Assembly: GCA_964539095.1 (NCBI GenBank)
Contig: CAZIFL010000038.1
Location: forward strand, 1 to 29,406
DNA length: 29,406 nt
Source of the DNA: DAIPKP01 sp964539095
GTDB lineage: Bacteria > Synergistota > Synergistia > Synergistales > Aminiphilaceae
Reading direction: 5' to 3'
A program made the translations under genes and the position numbers. Each line of letters begins with the position of its first letter. Position 1 is the stretch's first letter. Below, piece by piece: positions 1 to 7,662 of the stretch. The notes under the pieces are model-generated. The model was given only the letters and a program-made list of their open reading frames with translations. It was not told the origin of the DNA and did not search any database.

Positions 1-99
1 CGCAAAACCTTCCAGCTGCGTGCCGTCGAAGCTGAAGGTTACTTTCGTCTTCTTGCCGTGCTGAAAGTCCAGTATGGGATGATTCTCAATGAGTTTCAC
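1..99 (-). CDS. (2Fe-2S)-binding oxidoreductase subunit, N-terminal 33 codons
   Basis: The reading frame opens with GTG at 97-99 behind a GGGAGGG ribosome-binding site and runs off the left edge, so only 33 residues are visible. They contain ENHPILDF, then basic residues, then VTFSFDGTQLEGF. This matches the opening beta strands of the (2Fe-2S) ferredoxin-like subunits that partner FAD-dependent amine, proline or sarcosine dehydrogenases (HcnA/SoxA-like proteins), where a HP(I/V)L segment is followed by a FDG turn. The cluster cysteines would lie beyond the window. A promoter candidate lies about 160 bases upstream. The family call rests on a short segment and could be wrong about the exact enzyme. 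Confidence 0.55.
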   Translation of the reverse strand, partial: MKLIENHPILDFQHGKKTKVTFSFDGTQLEGFA

Positions 100-257
100 A
101 GACAGCCCTCCCTGACAAATAAATATCACAGTCCACACAAACAACCACCCACACACACAAGCCCCCGAGAGAATCTCCACCTCCCCGCCGAGAGCGCCTT
201 TTTGAAATTCCATAAAATCACGCAAAATGTGCGTAGAGAACACAAAATATGGAATCA

Positions 258-286
258 TATATATCACCAACTCGGACAAATTGCAA
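258..286 (-). promoter_or_regulatory. Promoter candidate for the leftmost gene
   Basis: Read on the minus strand, TTGCAA (281-286) and TATATA (258-263) are separated by exactly 17 bases, which is good sigma-70 geometry. Transcription would give a leader of about 150 nt before the GTG at 99. That leader includes a strongly GT-rich stretch at 120-170. No known riboswitch was recognised in it. Confidence 0.4.
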
Positions 287-295
287 GGAGAAGAT

Positions 296-323
296 AAAAA
301 AATCCCCCGAGAAGAGGGGGATT
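296..323 (-). terminator. Rho-independent terminator after tsaB
   Basis: An 8-bp perfect stem (301-308 with 316-323, AATCCCCC/GGGGGATT) has a 7-nt loop and is followed on the minus strand by an uninterrupted run of T (complement of the A run at 296-302). It lies 47 bases past the tsaB stop and probably ends the transporter/tsaB transcript. Confidence 0.75.
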
Positions 324-369
324 GATGGAAAAATTTTTTGCGTGGAGATCAAGGGGGAGGAATTTTCAT

Positions 370-1026
370 CTACCAGGTTGTTCGCAGATAGGCAGCCTTC
401 AGTGTCTCGGGTCTCTGGGGCTCTCTCCCTTGGGCAAGATGCAGGAGCTTCAGTCCTCGTATATGGGTTTTTACCAAAGTCACGGGCATTGCTACAAAGG
501 CGGGAGTTTCCGCACAAGAGGTATCCGCTCCGCAGAGCACCCAGGGGTACTGTTTTGTCAGCTCCCCGGCCCGCTCCTCCACCTGAGGCAGGGAGAGGAA
601 GCTCTCTTCCTGCAAGGGATGAAAGAGATGGTTCTGCAGCATATAGGTTCCGCAGAAAAAGGCTCCCCGTTTGGCGGGGATGAGGGAGATCACGGGAATT
701 CCCTCGAGAGCCACACCGAAGGCGAGAGCCTCCAGGGAGGAGAGAGGGATCACCGGTACGTTCAGGGAAAAGGCGAGGGAGAGCGCATAGGAGATCCCCA
801 CCCGGATTCCTGAGAAGAACCCCGGCCCTCGGGTAACTGCCAGAGCGGAAAGATCTTTTGGTTCAACCCCCCAGATTTGGAGCATCTCTGAAACCATCCG
901 GGGAAGCTCCCGGGACTGCCGGCGCCCAAGAAGAAGATTACTCTCCCCAAGCTCTCCCTCCGCTGAAGCGAGAGCGACGCTAGTCATGGCGCCAGAGCAG
1001 TCGATTCCAAGGATTAGATTTCTCAT
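370..1026 (-). CDS. tsaB: tRNA threonylcarbamoyladenosine biosynthesis protein TsaB
   Basis: This 218-aa protein is a non-catalytic ASKHA-fold partner of TsaD in making the t6A modification at position 37 of ANN-decoding tRNAs in the cytoplasm. Support comes from the N-terminal phosphate-loop-like segment LILGIDCSGAMTSVALA, the following hydrophilic stretch RQSRELPRMV, and the highly typical block LAVTRGPGFFSGIRVGISYA near residues 63-82. Length fits the family (about 220-230 aa). The ATG has an AGGAGG site 10 bases upstream. It is the last gene of a minus-strand series after an ABC transporter and a small membrane protein; the link to the transporter looks positional rather than functional. 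A terminator follows the stop. Confidence 0.9.
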   Translation of the reverse strand: MRNLILGIDCSGAMTSVALASAEGELGESNLLLGRRQSRELPRMVSEMLQIWGVEPKDLSALAVTRGPGFFSGIRVGISYALSLAFSLNVPVIPLSSLEALAFGVALEGIPVISLIPAKRGAFFCGTYMLQNHLFHPLQEESFLSLPQVEERAGELTKQYPWVLCGADTSCAETPAFVAMPVTLVKTHIRGLKLLHLAQGREPQRPETLKAAYLRTTW

Positions 1027-1079
1027 CTATCACAGGCCTCCTCTACAAGGGCACGGAGTAACAACAATGCAGTCCGCAA

Positions 1080-1304
1080 CTATTTCTTCCGGGTGAGCAG
1101 TATGAGAAGCACCGCTCCTGCGAGAAGGGCTCCCATCACCGAGAGAACCGGATAGAGATCCAGTTGAGGGTGCCGGATTTTAAGCATCCCCGTTACCCCG
1201 AACGCCGCCAGAAGGGAGACAAAGGTGTAGCGAAGGCCTTTTATTCGGGCTCTTGAGGTCTCTTCCTCTTCCTTCTCCCAGTCGATGCGCTTTCGTCGTC
1301 TCAT
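1080..1304 (-). CDS. Small two-helix membrane protein of unknown function
   Basis: This 74-aa protein has a very basic and acidic head (MRRRKRIDWEKEEEE), then two predicted membrane helices at about residues 27-43 and 51-70, and a short basic tail (TRKK). By the positive-inside rule both ends would face the cytoplasm. The ATG is preceded by AAAGGA. It lies 60 bases after the ABC ATPase stop and 53 bases before tsaB, in the same direction, so it is probably co-transcribed with them. The sequence does not identify a family. It is counted as real because of its consistent codon use, ribosome-binding site and clear topology. Confidence 0.65.
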   Translation of the reverse strand: MRRRKRIDWEKEEEETSRARIKGLRYTFVSLLAAFGVTGMLKIRHPQLDLYPVLSVMGALLAGAVLLILLTRKK

Positions 1305-1364
1305 GGAGTATTTTTCCTTTCGGAGGAATTCCCCGAAGACTCTTTGTCTCCACCTTTACCTCCT

Positions 1365-2486
1365 CTACTCCGTTTCACAGGAGCCCTCCCGATTTGTACA
1401 GAGCACTTTAGATGCCCGAGGGTTCACGGTTACCGAGACGTGGGATCCTTCGGGGTAGATCTTTTTGGCTCCGGGATCGTCGATCTGCACAAGAATTTCG
1501 GTGTTTTCCGAGGTGCGCACAAAGGTCTCCATGCTGTGTCCCAGATAGATGTTGGTGGTAACGACTCCGTCGAGAATCCCCTCTCCGGGTTCGAGAATCT
1601 CCATGGATTCCGGACGACACATGAGAAGACAGGGATCTCCGGGCTTAAGATTTTTGGAAAATCGGGGTATGGAGAAGGCGTGTCCGCGAACCTTGAGAGT
1701 ACAGTTCTCGGCATCCTTACCGAGAACTTCTCCCTCGAAAAAAGCCGCCTTTCCGACAAAACCTGCCACAAAGGGAGAGATCGGATCGGAATAGATGTCG
1801 AAGGGGGTGCCGGTCTGCACGATGCGCCCCTGATGCATCACCACGATGCGATCCGAGAGGCTCATGGCCTCTACCCGATCGTGGGTGACATAGACCGCGG
1901 TAATGCCGAGGTTCTTCTGAATCTTGCGGATCTCCACCCGCATCTGCTCCCGCAGGAGGGCATCCAGATTGGAGAGGGGCTCATCCAGAAGAAGCACTCC
2001 GGGCTCCACGATGAGGGAGCGCGCCAGAGCCACCCGCTGCTGCTGCCCTCCGGAGAGTCTTCCCGGGGCACGCTCTCCGAGATGCTCCAGCCCCACCAGA
2101 GTAAGGGATTCCGTCACCCGGCGGCGAATCTCTTCACGGGAGCACTTGCGGAGTTTCAGCCCGTAGGCCACGTTGTCGAAGACGCTCATATGAGGAAAGA
2201 GCCCGTAGCTCTGAAAGACCATGGCGGTATCCCGCTTGTTGGGAGGGAGGTAGGTAACATCCTCGGAGCCGATACGGATGATCCCCCGGCTGGGGGTTTC
2301 AAATCCTCCGATCATGCGGAGGGTCGTTGTTTTGCCGCACCCCGAGGGACCAAGAAGGGTGACAAGCTCTCCGGGCTGCACGGAAAGATTGGAATCCTCT
2401 ACCGCCACCACCTCTTTTCCTGTGGAGGCCTCGGAAAAGGTTTTTGTTACGCCTTCGAGCTGCACCGGTTTAGATGTAAGTTTCAT
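1365..2486 (-). CDS. ABC transporter ATP-binding protein (FbpC/PotA type)
   Basis: This 373-aa cytoplasmic ATPase energises the importer whose permease and binding protein lie upstream. It has Walker A GPSGCGKT at residues 46-53, a Q-loop FQSYGLFPH at 91-99, signature LSGGQQQR at 144-151, Walker B LLLDEP at 165-170 and a switch histidine in VTHDRVEA near 202. The last 120 residues form a TOBE-type regulatory domain, as in iron(III), sulfate, polyamine and phosphonate importers. The arginine in THDR is uncommon, since the usual form is THDQ, but catalytic residues are intact. The ATG follows AAGAGGAG. Substrate cannot be read from the ATPase. Confidence 0.9.
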   Translation of the reverse strand: MKLTSKPVQLEGVTKTFSEASTGKEVVAVEDSNLSVQPGELVTLLGPSGCGKTTTLRMIGGFETPSRGIIRIGSEDVTYLPPNKRDTAMVFQSYGLFPHMSVFDNVAYGLKLRKCSREEIRRRVTESLTLVGLEHLGERAPGRLSGGQQQRVALARSLIVEPGVLLLDEPLSNLDALLREQMRVEIRKIQKNLGITAVYVTHDRVEAMSLSDRIVVMHQGRIVQTGTPFDIYSDPISPFVAGFVGKAAFFEGEVLGKDAENCTLKVRGHAFSIPRFSKNLKPGDPCLLMCRPESMEILEPGEGILDGVVTTNIYLGHSMETFVRTSENTEILVQIDDPGAKKIYPEGSHVSVTVNPRASKVLCTNREGSCETE

Positions 2487-2574
2487 GAACTCCTCTTCCT
2501 TTCTTTACATGCCTGAAACACTTGGAGTGCGTGACATGGCTGGAATTAGCTGCATCTCGAATCCATGGTGAAAA

Positions 2575-4749
2575 TCAGAAGGATATGGTCTTTTCAAGAT
2601 ATTTGTTCTGCCTCAGGAGAAGCCGCATGATCCCAAAGGCGGCAAAGACGATGAGAATAAGGGTGGTGGCCAGAACGCTCGCCAGGCCGAACCGAAGATT
2701 TTCGGAAAAGTTGTAGATCAGCACTGTGAGGTGGTACCACTTGGCGGAGATCAGGAAGATCACTGCACTGACGGCGGTCATGGAGCGCACGAAGGTGTAG
2801 GAGAGGCTAGAGATGAAGGCAGGGCGTATGAGAGGGAGCACGATGGTGCGGAAAACCGTGGGGGTATCCGCCCCAAGATCCTGAGCGGCCTCTTCGATGG
2901 AGCCGTCGATCTGCCGCAGGGAGGCCACTCCCCCCTCCACTCCCACGGGAAGCTCCCGAACCACGTAGTTGATGACGATGATGAGTCCCGTCCCCACCAG
3001 AAGGAGAGGGGCCTGATTGAAAGCCAGAATGTAGCTGATCCCCACCAGGGTTCCGGGCAATGCAAAGGGGGTCATGATCAGGGCTTCGAGAAGACGTTTC
3101 CCGGGAAAGCGCTTCCGCACGAGCAGCAGCGCCGCAATCATGCTGATGATCCCCGCCACGGGGGTTGCCGCTGCCGCCAGGGTGAGGGTATCTGTAAGGG
3201 CATCTTTTCCCCGAGTGAAGGCCTCTACTATGTTTTCAAGGCTGAAGCTGTAGTCGATCCCCCAGTTTTTCACGAAACACCCCGCCACAATGGTGCCGTA
3301 GAGTGCGAAGAGAAAGAGCACCACCAGGATCATGCTCCCCAGCAGAAGCCGCTTGACTCCGGGGGTGACGAGTTCCGTCACCCGGGCAGAGGGTTTCCCC
3401 GTCACGGTAACCACGGATTTGCGGCTCACCCAGAAGCGCTGTACAAAAAAGGCGGTGAGGGTGGGGAGAAGCAGCAGTATGGAAAGGGCTGCCCCGTTGC
3501 CGAGACGGTTCATGCCGGTTACCTCAAGGTAGGCCTCCACAGAGAGCACCCGGTAGCTTCCGGAGAGAATCAGGGGATTTGCGAAGTCCGCCAGGGAGTT
3601 GGTAAAGACCAGCAGCCAGGCGCTGAGAATTCCCGGAAGAGCGAGCGGAAAGGTGATGGTTCGGAAGGTGGTCCACCGGGAGGCGGAGAGGTCCAGCGCC
3701 GCATCCTCGAAGGTGGAATCTATGGCCTGAAGCACCCCGGAGAGGGTGAGAAAAGCGATGGGGAACATCCCCATGGTCTGCACCAGCACAAGCCCTCCGA
3801 GGCCATAGATGCTGAACCCCGAAAGACCGAGAATCTGTCTGGTGATGAGCCCGTTATTGCCGAAGAGAAGGATCACCGAGAGGGTGAGGGAAAAGGGGGG
3901 CGAAATAATGGGAAGCGTTCCCATGGCTCCGAAGAAACGGCGGCAGGGAACCCGGGTGCGGGTAAGCACGAAGGCGAAAAGAAACCCCACCAGTGTGGAG
4001 GCGGTGGCGGTACATACCCCCAGAAGAAGGCTCCCCCGAAAGGCCTCGCCGTACTGCCGGGAGGCAAGGATGGATCTCCAGATCTCGAGAGAGTAGGTAC
4101 CGTTGTGGAGAAAGGTGAGCCGAAGCGCCTGAAAGAGAGGATATGCCACAAAGATTCCCACCATGGCAAAGAGCCCCAGAATAGCAAATCCCGTAACGGG
4201 ATCGCGGCTCCAGAGAATAACCCCGAAGACCGCCCCAAAGAGGATAAAGGCACCTACGGCAAAGGTGTTCAGAAGACCGAGAAAGTTTTGCTCTCCCTCC
4301 CGGGAGAAGGCGAAGACCGCCACACCGTCTACCCATCCTTCCTCTCCGTAGAGAGGTGCAAAGAGGAGATATTCGGAAAGGCCCTCCTTCCAGGAGAGAG
4401 GGTGCGGAGGCTGATGGATCTCTTCGTAGAAGGCGCTTTCGAAGGCTTTGGCAAAGAGCGGGGTCTTTTCGTTTTCGCGGAGATACCGGAGAAAAGACTC
4501 GTCGGAGCCGTTGTAGAGGTGCTGCTCGTCAATTCCCGGAAGCCCCTGAATAAAGACCACCCGAAGATCTTTCGGAGAGGGTGTCTCTCCTCTCCCCCCT
4601 CCGGAGAGGGCCATCCGGGCGATCTCTCTGCGCTGCTCGCTGGAATACTCCATAAAGGCGCTGGTAAGATTTTTGGAGATCCACAAATCTACCGCCCCAA
4701 AAAAAAGAAGTACGACTCCAAAGAGGAGAAGACGTTTTTGGTTTTTCAC
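2575..4749 (-). CDS. Fused double-module ABC permease (FbpB-like) with N-terminal extracytoplasmic domain
   Basis: This 724-aa inner-membrane protein carries two complete binding-protein-dependent permease modules in one chain. Each has an EAA loop for docking the ATPase: one around FEDAALDLSASRWTTF near residue 345, the other around IEEAAQDLGADTPTVF near residue 635. Fused permeases are typical of FbpB/ThiP-like importers. The N-terminus is unusual. After a first membrane helix (about 8-25) there is a soluble region of roughly 130 residues ending in APLYGEEGWVDGVAVFAF before the next helix; it resembles small extracytoplasmic sensor (Cache-like) folds. The start is GTG with AAGGGAG upstream. 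The ATPase gene follows after 88 bases. Confidence 0.85.
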   Translation of the reverse strand: MKNQKRLLLFGVVLLFFGAVDLWISKNLTSAFMEYSSEQRREIARMALSGGGRGETPSPKDLRVVFIQGLPGIDEQHLYNGSDESFLRYLRENEKTPLFAKAFESAFYEEIHQPPHPLSWKEGLSEYLLFAPLYGEEGWVDGVAVFAFSREGEQNFLGLLNTFAVGAFILFGAVFGVILWSRDPVTGFAILGLFAMVGIFVAYPLFQALRLTFLHNGTYSLEIWRSILASRQYGEAFRGSLLLGVCTATASTLVGFLFAFVLTRTRVPCRRFFGAMGTLPIISPPFSLTLSVILLFGNNGLITRQILGLSGFSIYGLGGLVLVQTMGMFPIAFLTLSGVLQAIDSTFEDAALDLSASRWTTFRTITFPLALPGILSAWLLVFTNSLADFANPLILSGSYRVLSVEAYLEVTGMNRLGNGAALSILLLLPTLTAFFVQRFWVSRKSVVTVTGKPSARVTELVTPGVKRLLLGSMILVVLFLFALYGTIVAGCFVKNWGIDYSFSLENIVEAFTRGKDALTDTLTLAAAATPVAGIISMIAALLLVRKRFPGKRLLEALIMTPFALPGTLVGISYILAFNQAPLLLVGTGLIIVINYVVRELPVGVEGGVASLRQIDGSIEEAAQDLGADTPTVFRTIVLPLIRPAFISSLSYTFVRSMTAVSAVIFLISAKWYHLTVLIYNFSENLRFGLASVLATTLILIVFAAFGIMRLLLRQNKYLEKTISF

Positions 4750-4810
4750 ATTCCACGGCTCCCTTCGGTGTTGTTGCTTCAGGTGCTTTTTATTGTACCA
4801 CGGGGAACAG

Positions 4811-4857
4811 AAAAAGGCCCGAAAGGCCCCTTTGAGAAGGAAGGGCTTTTCGGGCCT
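4811..4857 (-). terminator. Terminator/attenuator between binding-protein and permease genes
   Basis: An imperfect GC-rich hairpin (4815-4832 with 4841-4857) is followed on the minus strand by five T (complement of 4811-4815). It lies 31 bases after the binding-protein stop and 62 bases before the permease start. Such a partial terminator within an importer operon would make the binding protein more abundant than the membrane components. Confidence 0.75.
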
Positions 4858-4888
4858 GATTGTAGAGGATCAAATGCCGCTGCTGGAG

Positions 4889-5902
4889 CTACTGCTGGAG
4901 CTTGCCGGAGCCGGGAACCTCGTTGTTCCACCGGTCTACGAGACGCTCCTTGTTAGCTGCATCCCACTCGTCGTCCTGATCTACAAGATTCATGGTTTTG
5001 ATGCTGAACCCTGTGTCCGGCTCTTCGGCTTCGCTGGAAAGGGGAATCACATACCACTGGGCGATGATGTTCTGGGCATTTTTACCGAGAATCCAGTCGT
5101 AGAGCTTTTTCCCCTCCACCGGCTCGGGGCCGTTGGCGATAAGGGACATAGAGGCGGTTTCAAACCCCGTGCCATCCGAGGGGACGGCGATTGCAACAGG
5201 AGCGCCCCCCTCCCGGAGCTTGATGAGGTCGTGAAGGTAGCCGATGGCGACGGGGTTCTCGCCGATGGCGCAGCTCTTGCCGGGGGCAGAGCCGGAGCGG
5301 GTGTACTGGTCGATATTGGCATCAAGCTTCTTGAGATAGTCGAAGGCCTGCTCCTCATCCCCTCCGTATATGCGGATAAGTGTGGTGAGGACGTTGTAGG
5401 CGGTGCCGGAGGTGCCGGGGTTCGCCATACGAATTCTCCCCTGGTACTCCTCTTTGAGGAGATCTGCCCAGCTTGTGGGCATGGAGAGCCCAAGCTCTTC
5501 GGCCCGTTTGGTGTTCATGCCGAAGGCTATGGGGCCTACGTAGAGGCCTACCCAGTACTTTTCAGGATCGCGGTACTTTTCGGGAACACCGGCAGCAATC
5601 CGCGAGTTGTAGGGAGCGAGAAGCCCCTTGCTCTTGGCACCGATGTGCAGGGTTCCTACTCCACCGACCCAGACCGAAGCCTGGGGGTTGGCCTTCTCCG
5701 CTTCGATTCTGGCAAGAGCCTCGCCGCTGGAAAGACGAACCCACTGCACGTGTACCCCCGTCTCCTCCTTGTAGCTGTCGAAAAGGGCCTTCGCCAGAGG
5801 TTCTTCCATAGTGGTATAGGCCTTCACCAGATCCCCAGCAAAAGCGGGGAGAGCCGCCAGAACACAGAGACAACAGAGCGCTACAAGAACAATTTTCTTC
5901 AA
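4889..5902 (-). CDS. ABC transporter periplasmic substrate-binding protein (FbpA/AfuA-like)
   Basis: This 337-aa exported protein captures the ligand for the importer. The start chosen is TTG at 5900-5902, because a perfect AGGAGG lies 9 bases upstream and the result opens directly with a signal peptide (KKIVLVALCCLCVLAALPAFAG); an ATG 13 codons further up lacks a site. The mature chain begins LVKAYTTMEEPLAKAL and contains VWVGGVGTLHIGAKSKGLL, GPIAFGMNTKRAEELG, SWADLL and RIRMANPGTSGTAYNVLTTL, which is the pattern of type-2 periplasmic proteins of the iron(III)/2-aminoethylphosphonate group. The adjacent tyrosine pair used by iron-binding FbpA is not seen, so iron is not assured as the substrate. 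Confidence 0.85.
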   Translation of the reverse strand: MKKIVLVALCCLCVLAALPAFAGDLVKAYTTMEEPLAKALFDSYKEETGVHVQWVRLSSGEALARIEAEKANPQASVWVGGVGTLHIGAKSKGLLAPYNSRIAAGVPEKYRDPEKYWVGLYVGPIAFGMNTKRAEELGLSMPTSWADLLKEEYQGRIRMANPGTSGTAYNVLTTLIRIYGGDEEQAFDYLKKLDANIDQYTRSGSAPGKSCAIGENPVAIGYLHDLIKLREGGAPVAIAVPSDGTGFETASMSLIANGPEPVEGKKLYDWILGKNAQNIIAQWYVIPLSSEAEEPDTGFSIKTMNLVDQDDEWDAANKERLVDRWNNEVPGSGKLQQ

Positions 5903-5963
5903 GGGTTTTCTCCTCCTAACATGTTGTAGTCCACAGACCATGAGACATCACGAGCACCCTTAC

Positions 5964-5969
5964 ATTATA
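5964..5969 (-). promoter_or_regulatory. -10 box candidate for the ABC importer operon
   Basis: A perfect TATAAT on the minus strand lies 62 bases upstream of the TTG start of the binding-protein gene. No good -35 hexamer lies at 16-18 bases, so it may need an activator. Confidence 0.4.
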
Positions 5970-6043
5970 AAGCAGATTGTGCGCCATGCCTAGAGGATTA
6001 TTACATTCCACAGGCGGCAGCGAAAAGATTCTGCCGGACTTTT

Positions 6044-6333
6044 TAGAGCGGTTTTACAAATAACGTGTCACGTGCTGTTTCACGGAGCCTCCGCTTGTGT
6101 ATCCCCTCTGCTCCGAAAGTGGCGAAACCGCTCCCTTGCTTTGCTGCTCCGAACCGTCACCCCAGACTTCCGCCGACCAGCTGCGCGACTGGGGTTTGCT
6201 GGCACGTCCTGTGCCAGCACCGGTTCTCCGCGACGCAAAGCTGCACTCGCCGACCACTATGCTCGCTACCGGGGACACACAAGCTCCGGCTCTCCTGTTA
6301 ACATAATGTCACACGGCAACGAGAACCGCTCTA
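6044..6333. repeat. 290-bp nested inverted-repeat element: MITE-like insertion or structured RNA
   Basis: No convincing gene lies between 5903 and 6330; this element fills most of it. Its ends are a 10-bp perfect inverted repeat, TAGAGCGGTT (6044-6053) and AACCGCTCTA (6324-6333). Inside, arms nest in register: 6085-6106 with 6271-6292 (19 of 22 positions pair around a symmetric 3-nt mismatch), 6138-6144 with 6235-6241 and 6151-6156 with 6221-6226, both perfect. Two inner hairpins follow, 6160-6165/6189-6194 and 6197-6205/6211-6219. On the minus strand one position in the main arm is a G-U wobble; on the plus strand it is an A-C mismatch, so a minus-strand RNA is favoured. The terminal TA dinucleotides would fit an IS630/Tc1-type target duplication. 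No transposase is present and no known RNA family was recognised. Confidence 0.7.
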
Positions 6334-7662
6334 TGGGGCTACTCCGTACTGCCGCAAAAGCATCCAATGAGGAGACCGGAAGAGCACCCTATCTCCATCC
6401 CGAGGAAGATAGAAAAAGGGCTGCAGCACAAACTCCGGGGGGGAATCTTTATCAAGGGGGACGAAACGCACCGTATCCCCCGCCAGAAATTCCACCAGGG
6501 AAGCCCGCCCCTCCAGCCCCACCGAAAGGCCCTGGAACTCTTGCCGGAGAAGGCTGCTGATCTGCTCCTCCTCGGGGTAAAGTTGGGATATCACCTTTTC
6601 TCCCCCCAAAGCCTTCTTCCAGAGAGCCAGATTCTCCGAAGTTTTCGGGAGTTCCCACCAGGTAACCCCGCAGAGAAGCCCCAGAAGAAGAGCCAGGAGG
6701 AGCCGAGGCCTCAAAGGAAGCAGCACAGAGCCCAGAAAGAGAAGAAGCATGCCGAGGGAGAGAAGAATCAACCGAAGCCGGGGCTCCCCCCAGGGGAGAA
6801 AGAGCCAGGTTATTCCCAGGCCGAGAAAGGCGAGAAAGAAAAAACGAAAGGAGATGGCGCACCCCTTTTGGTTTTCGCCGCAGGAGATGGAGAAAAGGAG
6901 CAGCACCGCCCCGAGGAGAAGCAGCATTCCCGAGAGAAAAAAGGAGACCTCCTCACCGAGAGGAAAGGAGAGCGAAGGAAAGAGATCTCCCCCCTTGCGG
7001 TAGACCCAGTGGAGAAACCACCAGCCTCCCCCCAGAAGGAGAAAGGGGGTAAAGAGCACGATATACTCCGCCAGAAAGCCGTGCTCCTCCACCTCCACCA
7101 GAAGGCGGTTCACCAGAAAGACAAGAAGCAGCACGTAGAGCCCCCAAGAGGCCGCAAAGGGGATAAGCCCCAGAGTTACTCCGGCACTGAAGAGATGATA
7201 GGTCTGGCCGGTTCGCAGATGGGTAAGCATATCCGTGGCAGCCACGCAGAGAAGCCCCACCCCCAGGGCCCCTCCGGGATCCGTGGTGAGGAGAAAGAGA
7301 AAGGGGGCGGAGAGAAGCGTAAAAAGAAGATAGACCAGGGAAAAGCCGGGGTGTGGAGAGAGCTTGAGGGGATAGAGAAGGGATGCTCCCAGAAAGGTTC
7401 CACCCAGAGCGCAGAGAAAGGGCCAGAGAAGGCGGAAGGAGCCGAAGGGGGCCATCCAGGCCAGCAACGCCGGGAGAAGAGGCTTGGCAAGCATGCGATC
7501 CGCCGGAGAAGCGAGATCCCCATGGAGCACCATGGAGGTGATGCTCCCCGCTTCGGGAAGAAAAAAGCGCTCCCCAAGATTAAGGGCCACGAAAAAGAGT
7601 AGCCCCCCGGAGATAAGCAGAAAGATTGTTTTTATGCAAAAACTACTTTTTAGCGAGCCCAT
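6331..7662 (-). CDS. Polytopic membrane protein of the exopolysaccharide module
   Basis: This 443-aa protein has about 10-11 hydrophobic segments spread over residues 10-340 and a soluble C-terminal domain of about 95 residues. The first loop contains GDLASPADRMLAKPLLPALLAW; acidic residues after the first helix are common in GT-C membrane glycosyltransferases, but no diagnostic motif is present, so a role in polymer modification, lipid-linked sugar handling or anchoring is only inferred. The ATG overlaps the end of the glycosyltransferase gene by 20 bases, indicating translational coupling. Its stop codon lies inside the right end of the 290-bp inverted-repeat element. It is the last gene of the four-gene module. 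Confidence 0.75.
   Translation of the reverse strand: MGSLKSSFCIKTIFLLISGGLLFFVALNLGERFFLPEAGSITSMVLHGDLASPADRMLAKPLLPALLAWMAPFGSFRLLWPFLCALGGTFLGASLLYPLKLSPHPGFSLVYLLFTLLSAPFLFLLTTDPGGALGVGLLCVAATDMLTHLRTGQTYHLFSAGVTLGLIPFAASWGLYVLLLVFLVNRLLVEVEEHGFLAEYIVLFTPFLLLGGGWWFLHWVYRKGGDLFPSLSFPLGEEVSFFLSGMLLLLGAVLLLFSISCGENQKGCAISFRFFFLAFLGLGITWLFLPWGEPRLRLILLSLGMLLLFLGSVLLPLRPRLLLALLLGLLCGVTWWELPKTSENLALWKKALGGEKVISQLYPEEEQISSLLRQEFQGLSVGLEGRASLVEFLAGDTVRFVPLDKDSPPEFVLQPFFYLPRDGDRVLFRSPHWMLLRQYGVAP

Noticed and set aside
1344..2516. 390-codon open frame on the plus strand
   Set aside because: Antisense shadow of the ABC ATPase; no domain can be read in it.
2731..4956. 741-codon open frame on the plus strand
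   Set aside because: It is the antisense of the permease and binding-protein genes. It is rich in Gly, Glu, His and Lys without domains or helices, as expected from the complement of GC-rich coding sequence.
6054..6278. 74-codon minus-strand frame, and overlapping plus-strand frames, between the importer and the polysaccharide module
   Set aside because: They lie inside the nested inverted-repeat element, lack ribosome-binding sites and have low-complexity Ser/Arg composition typical of noncoding DNA.
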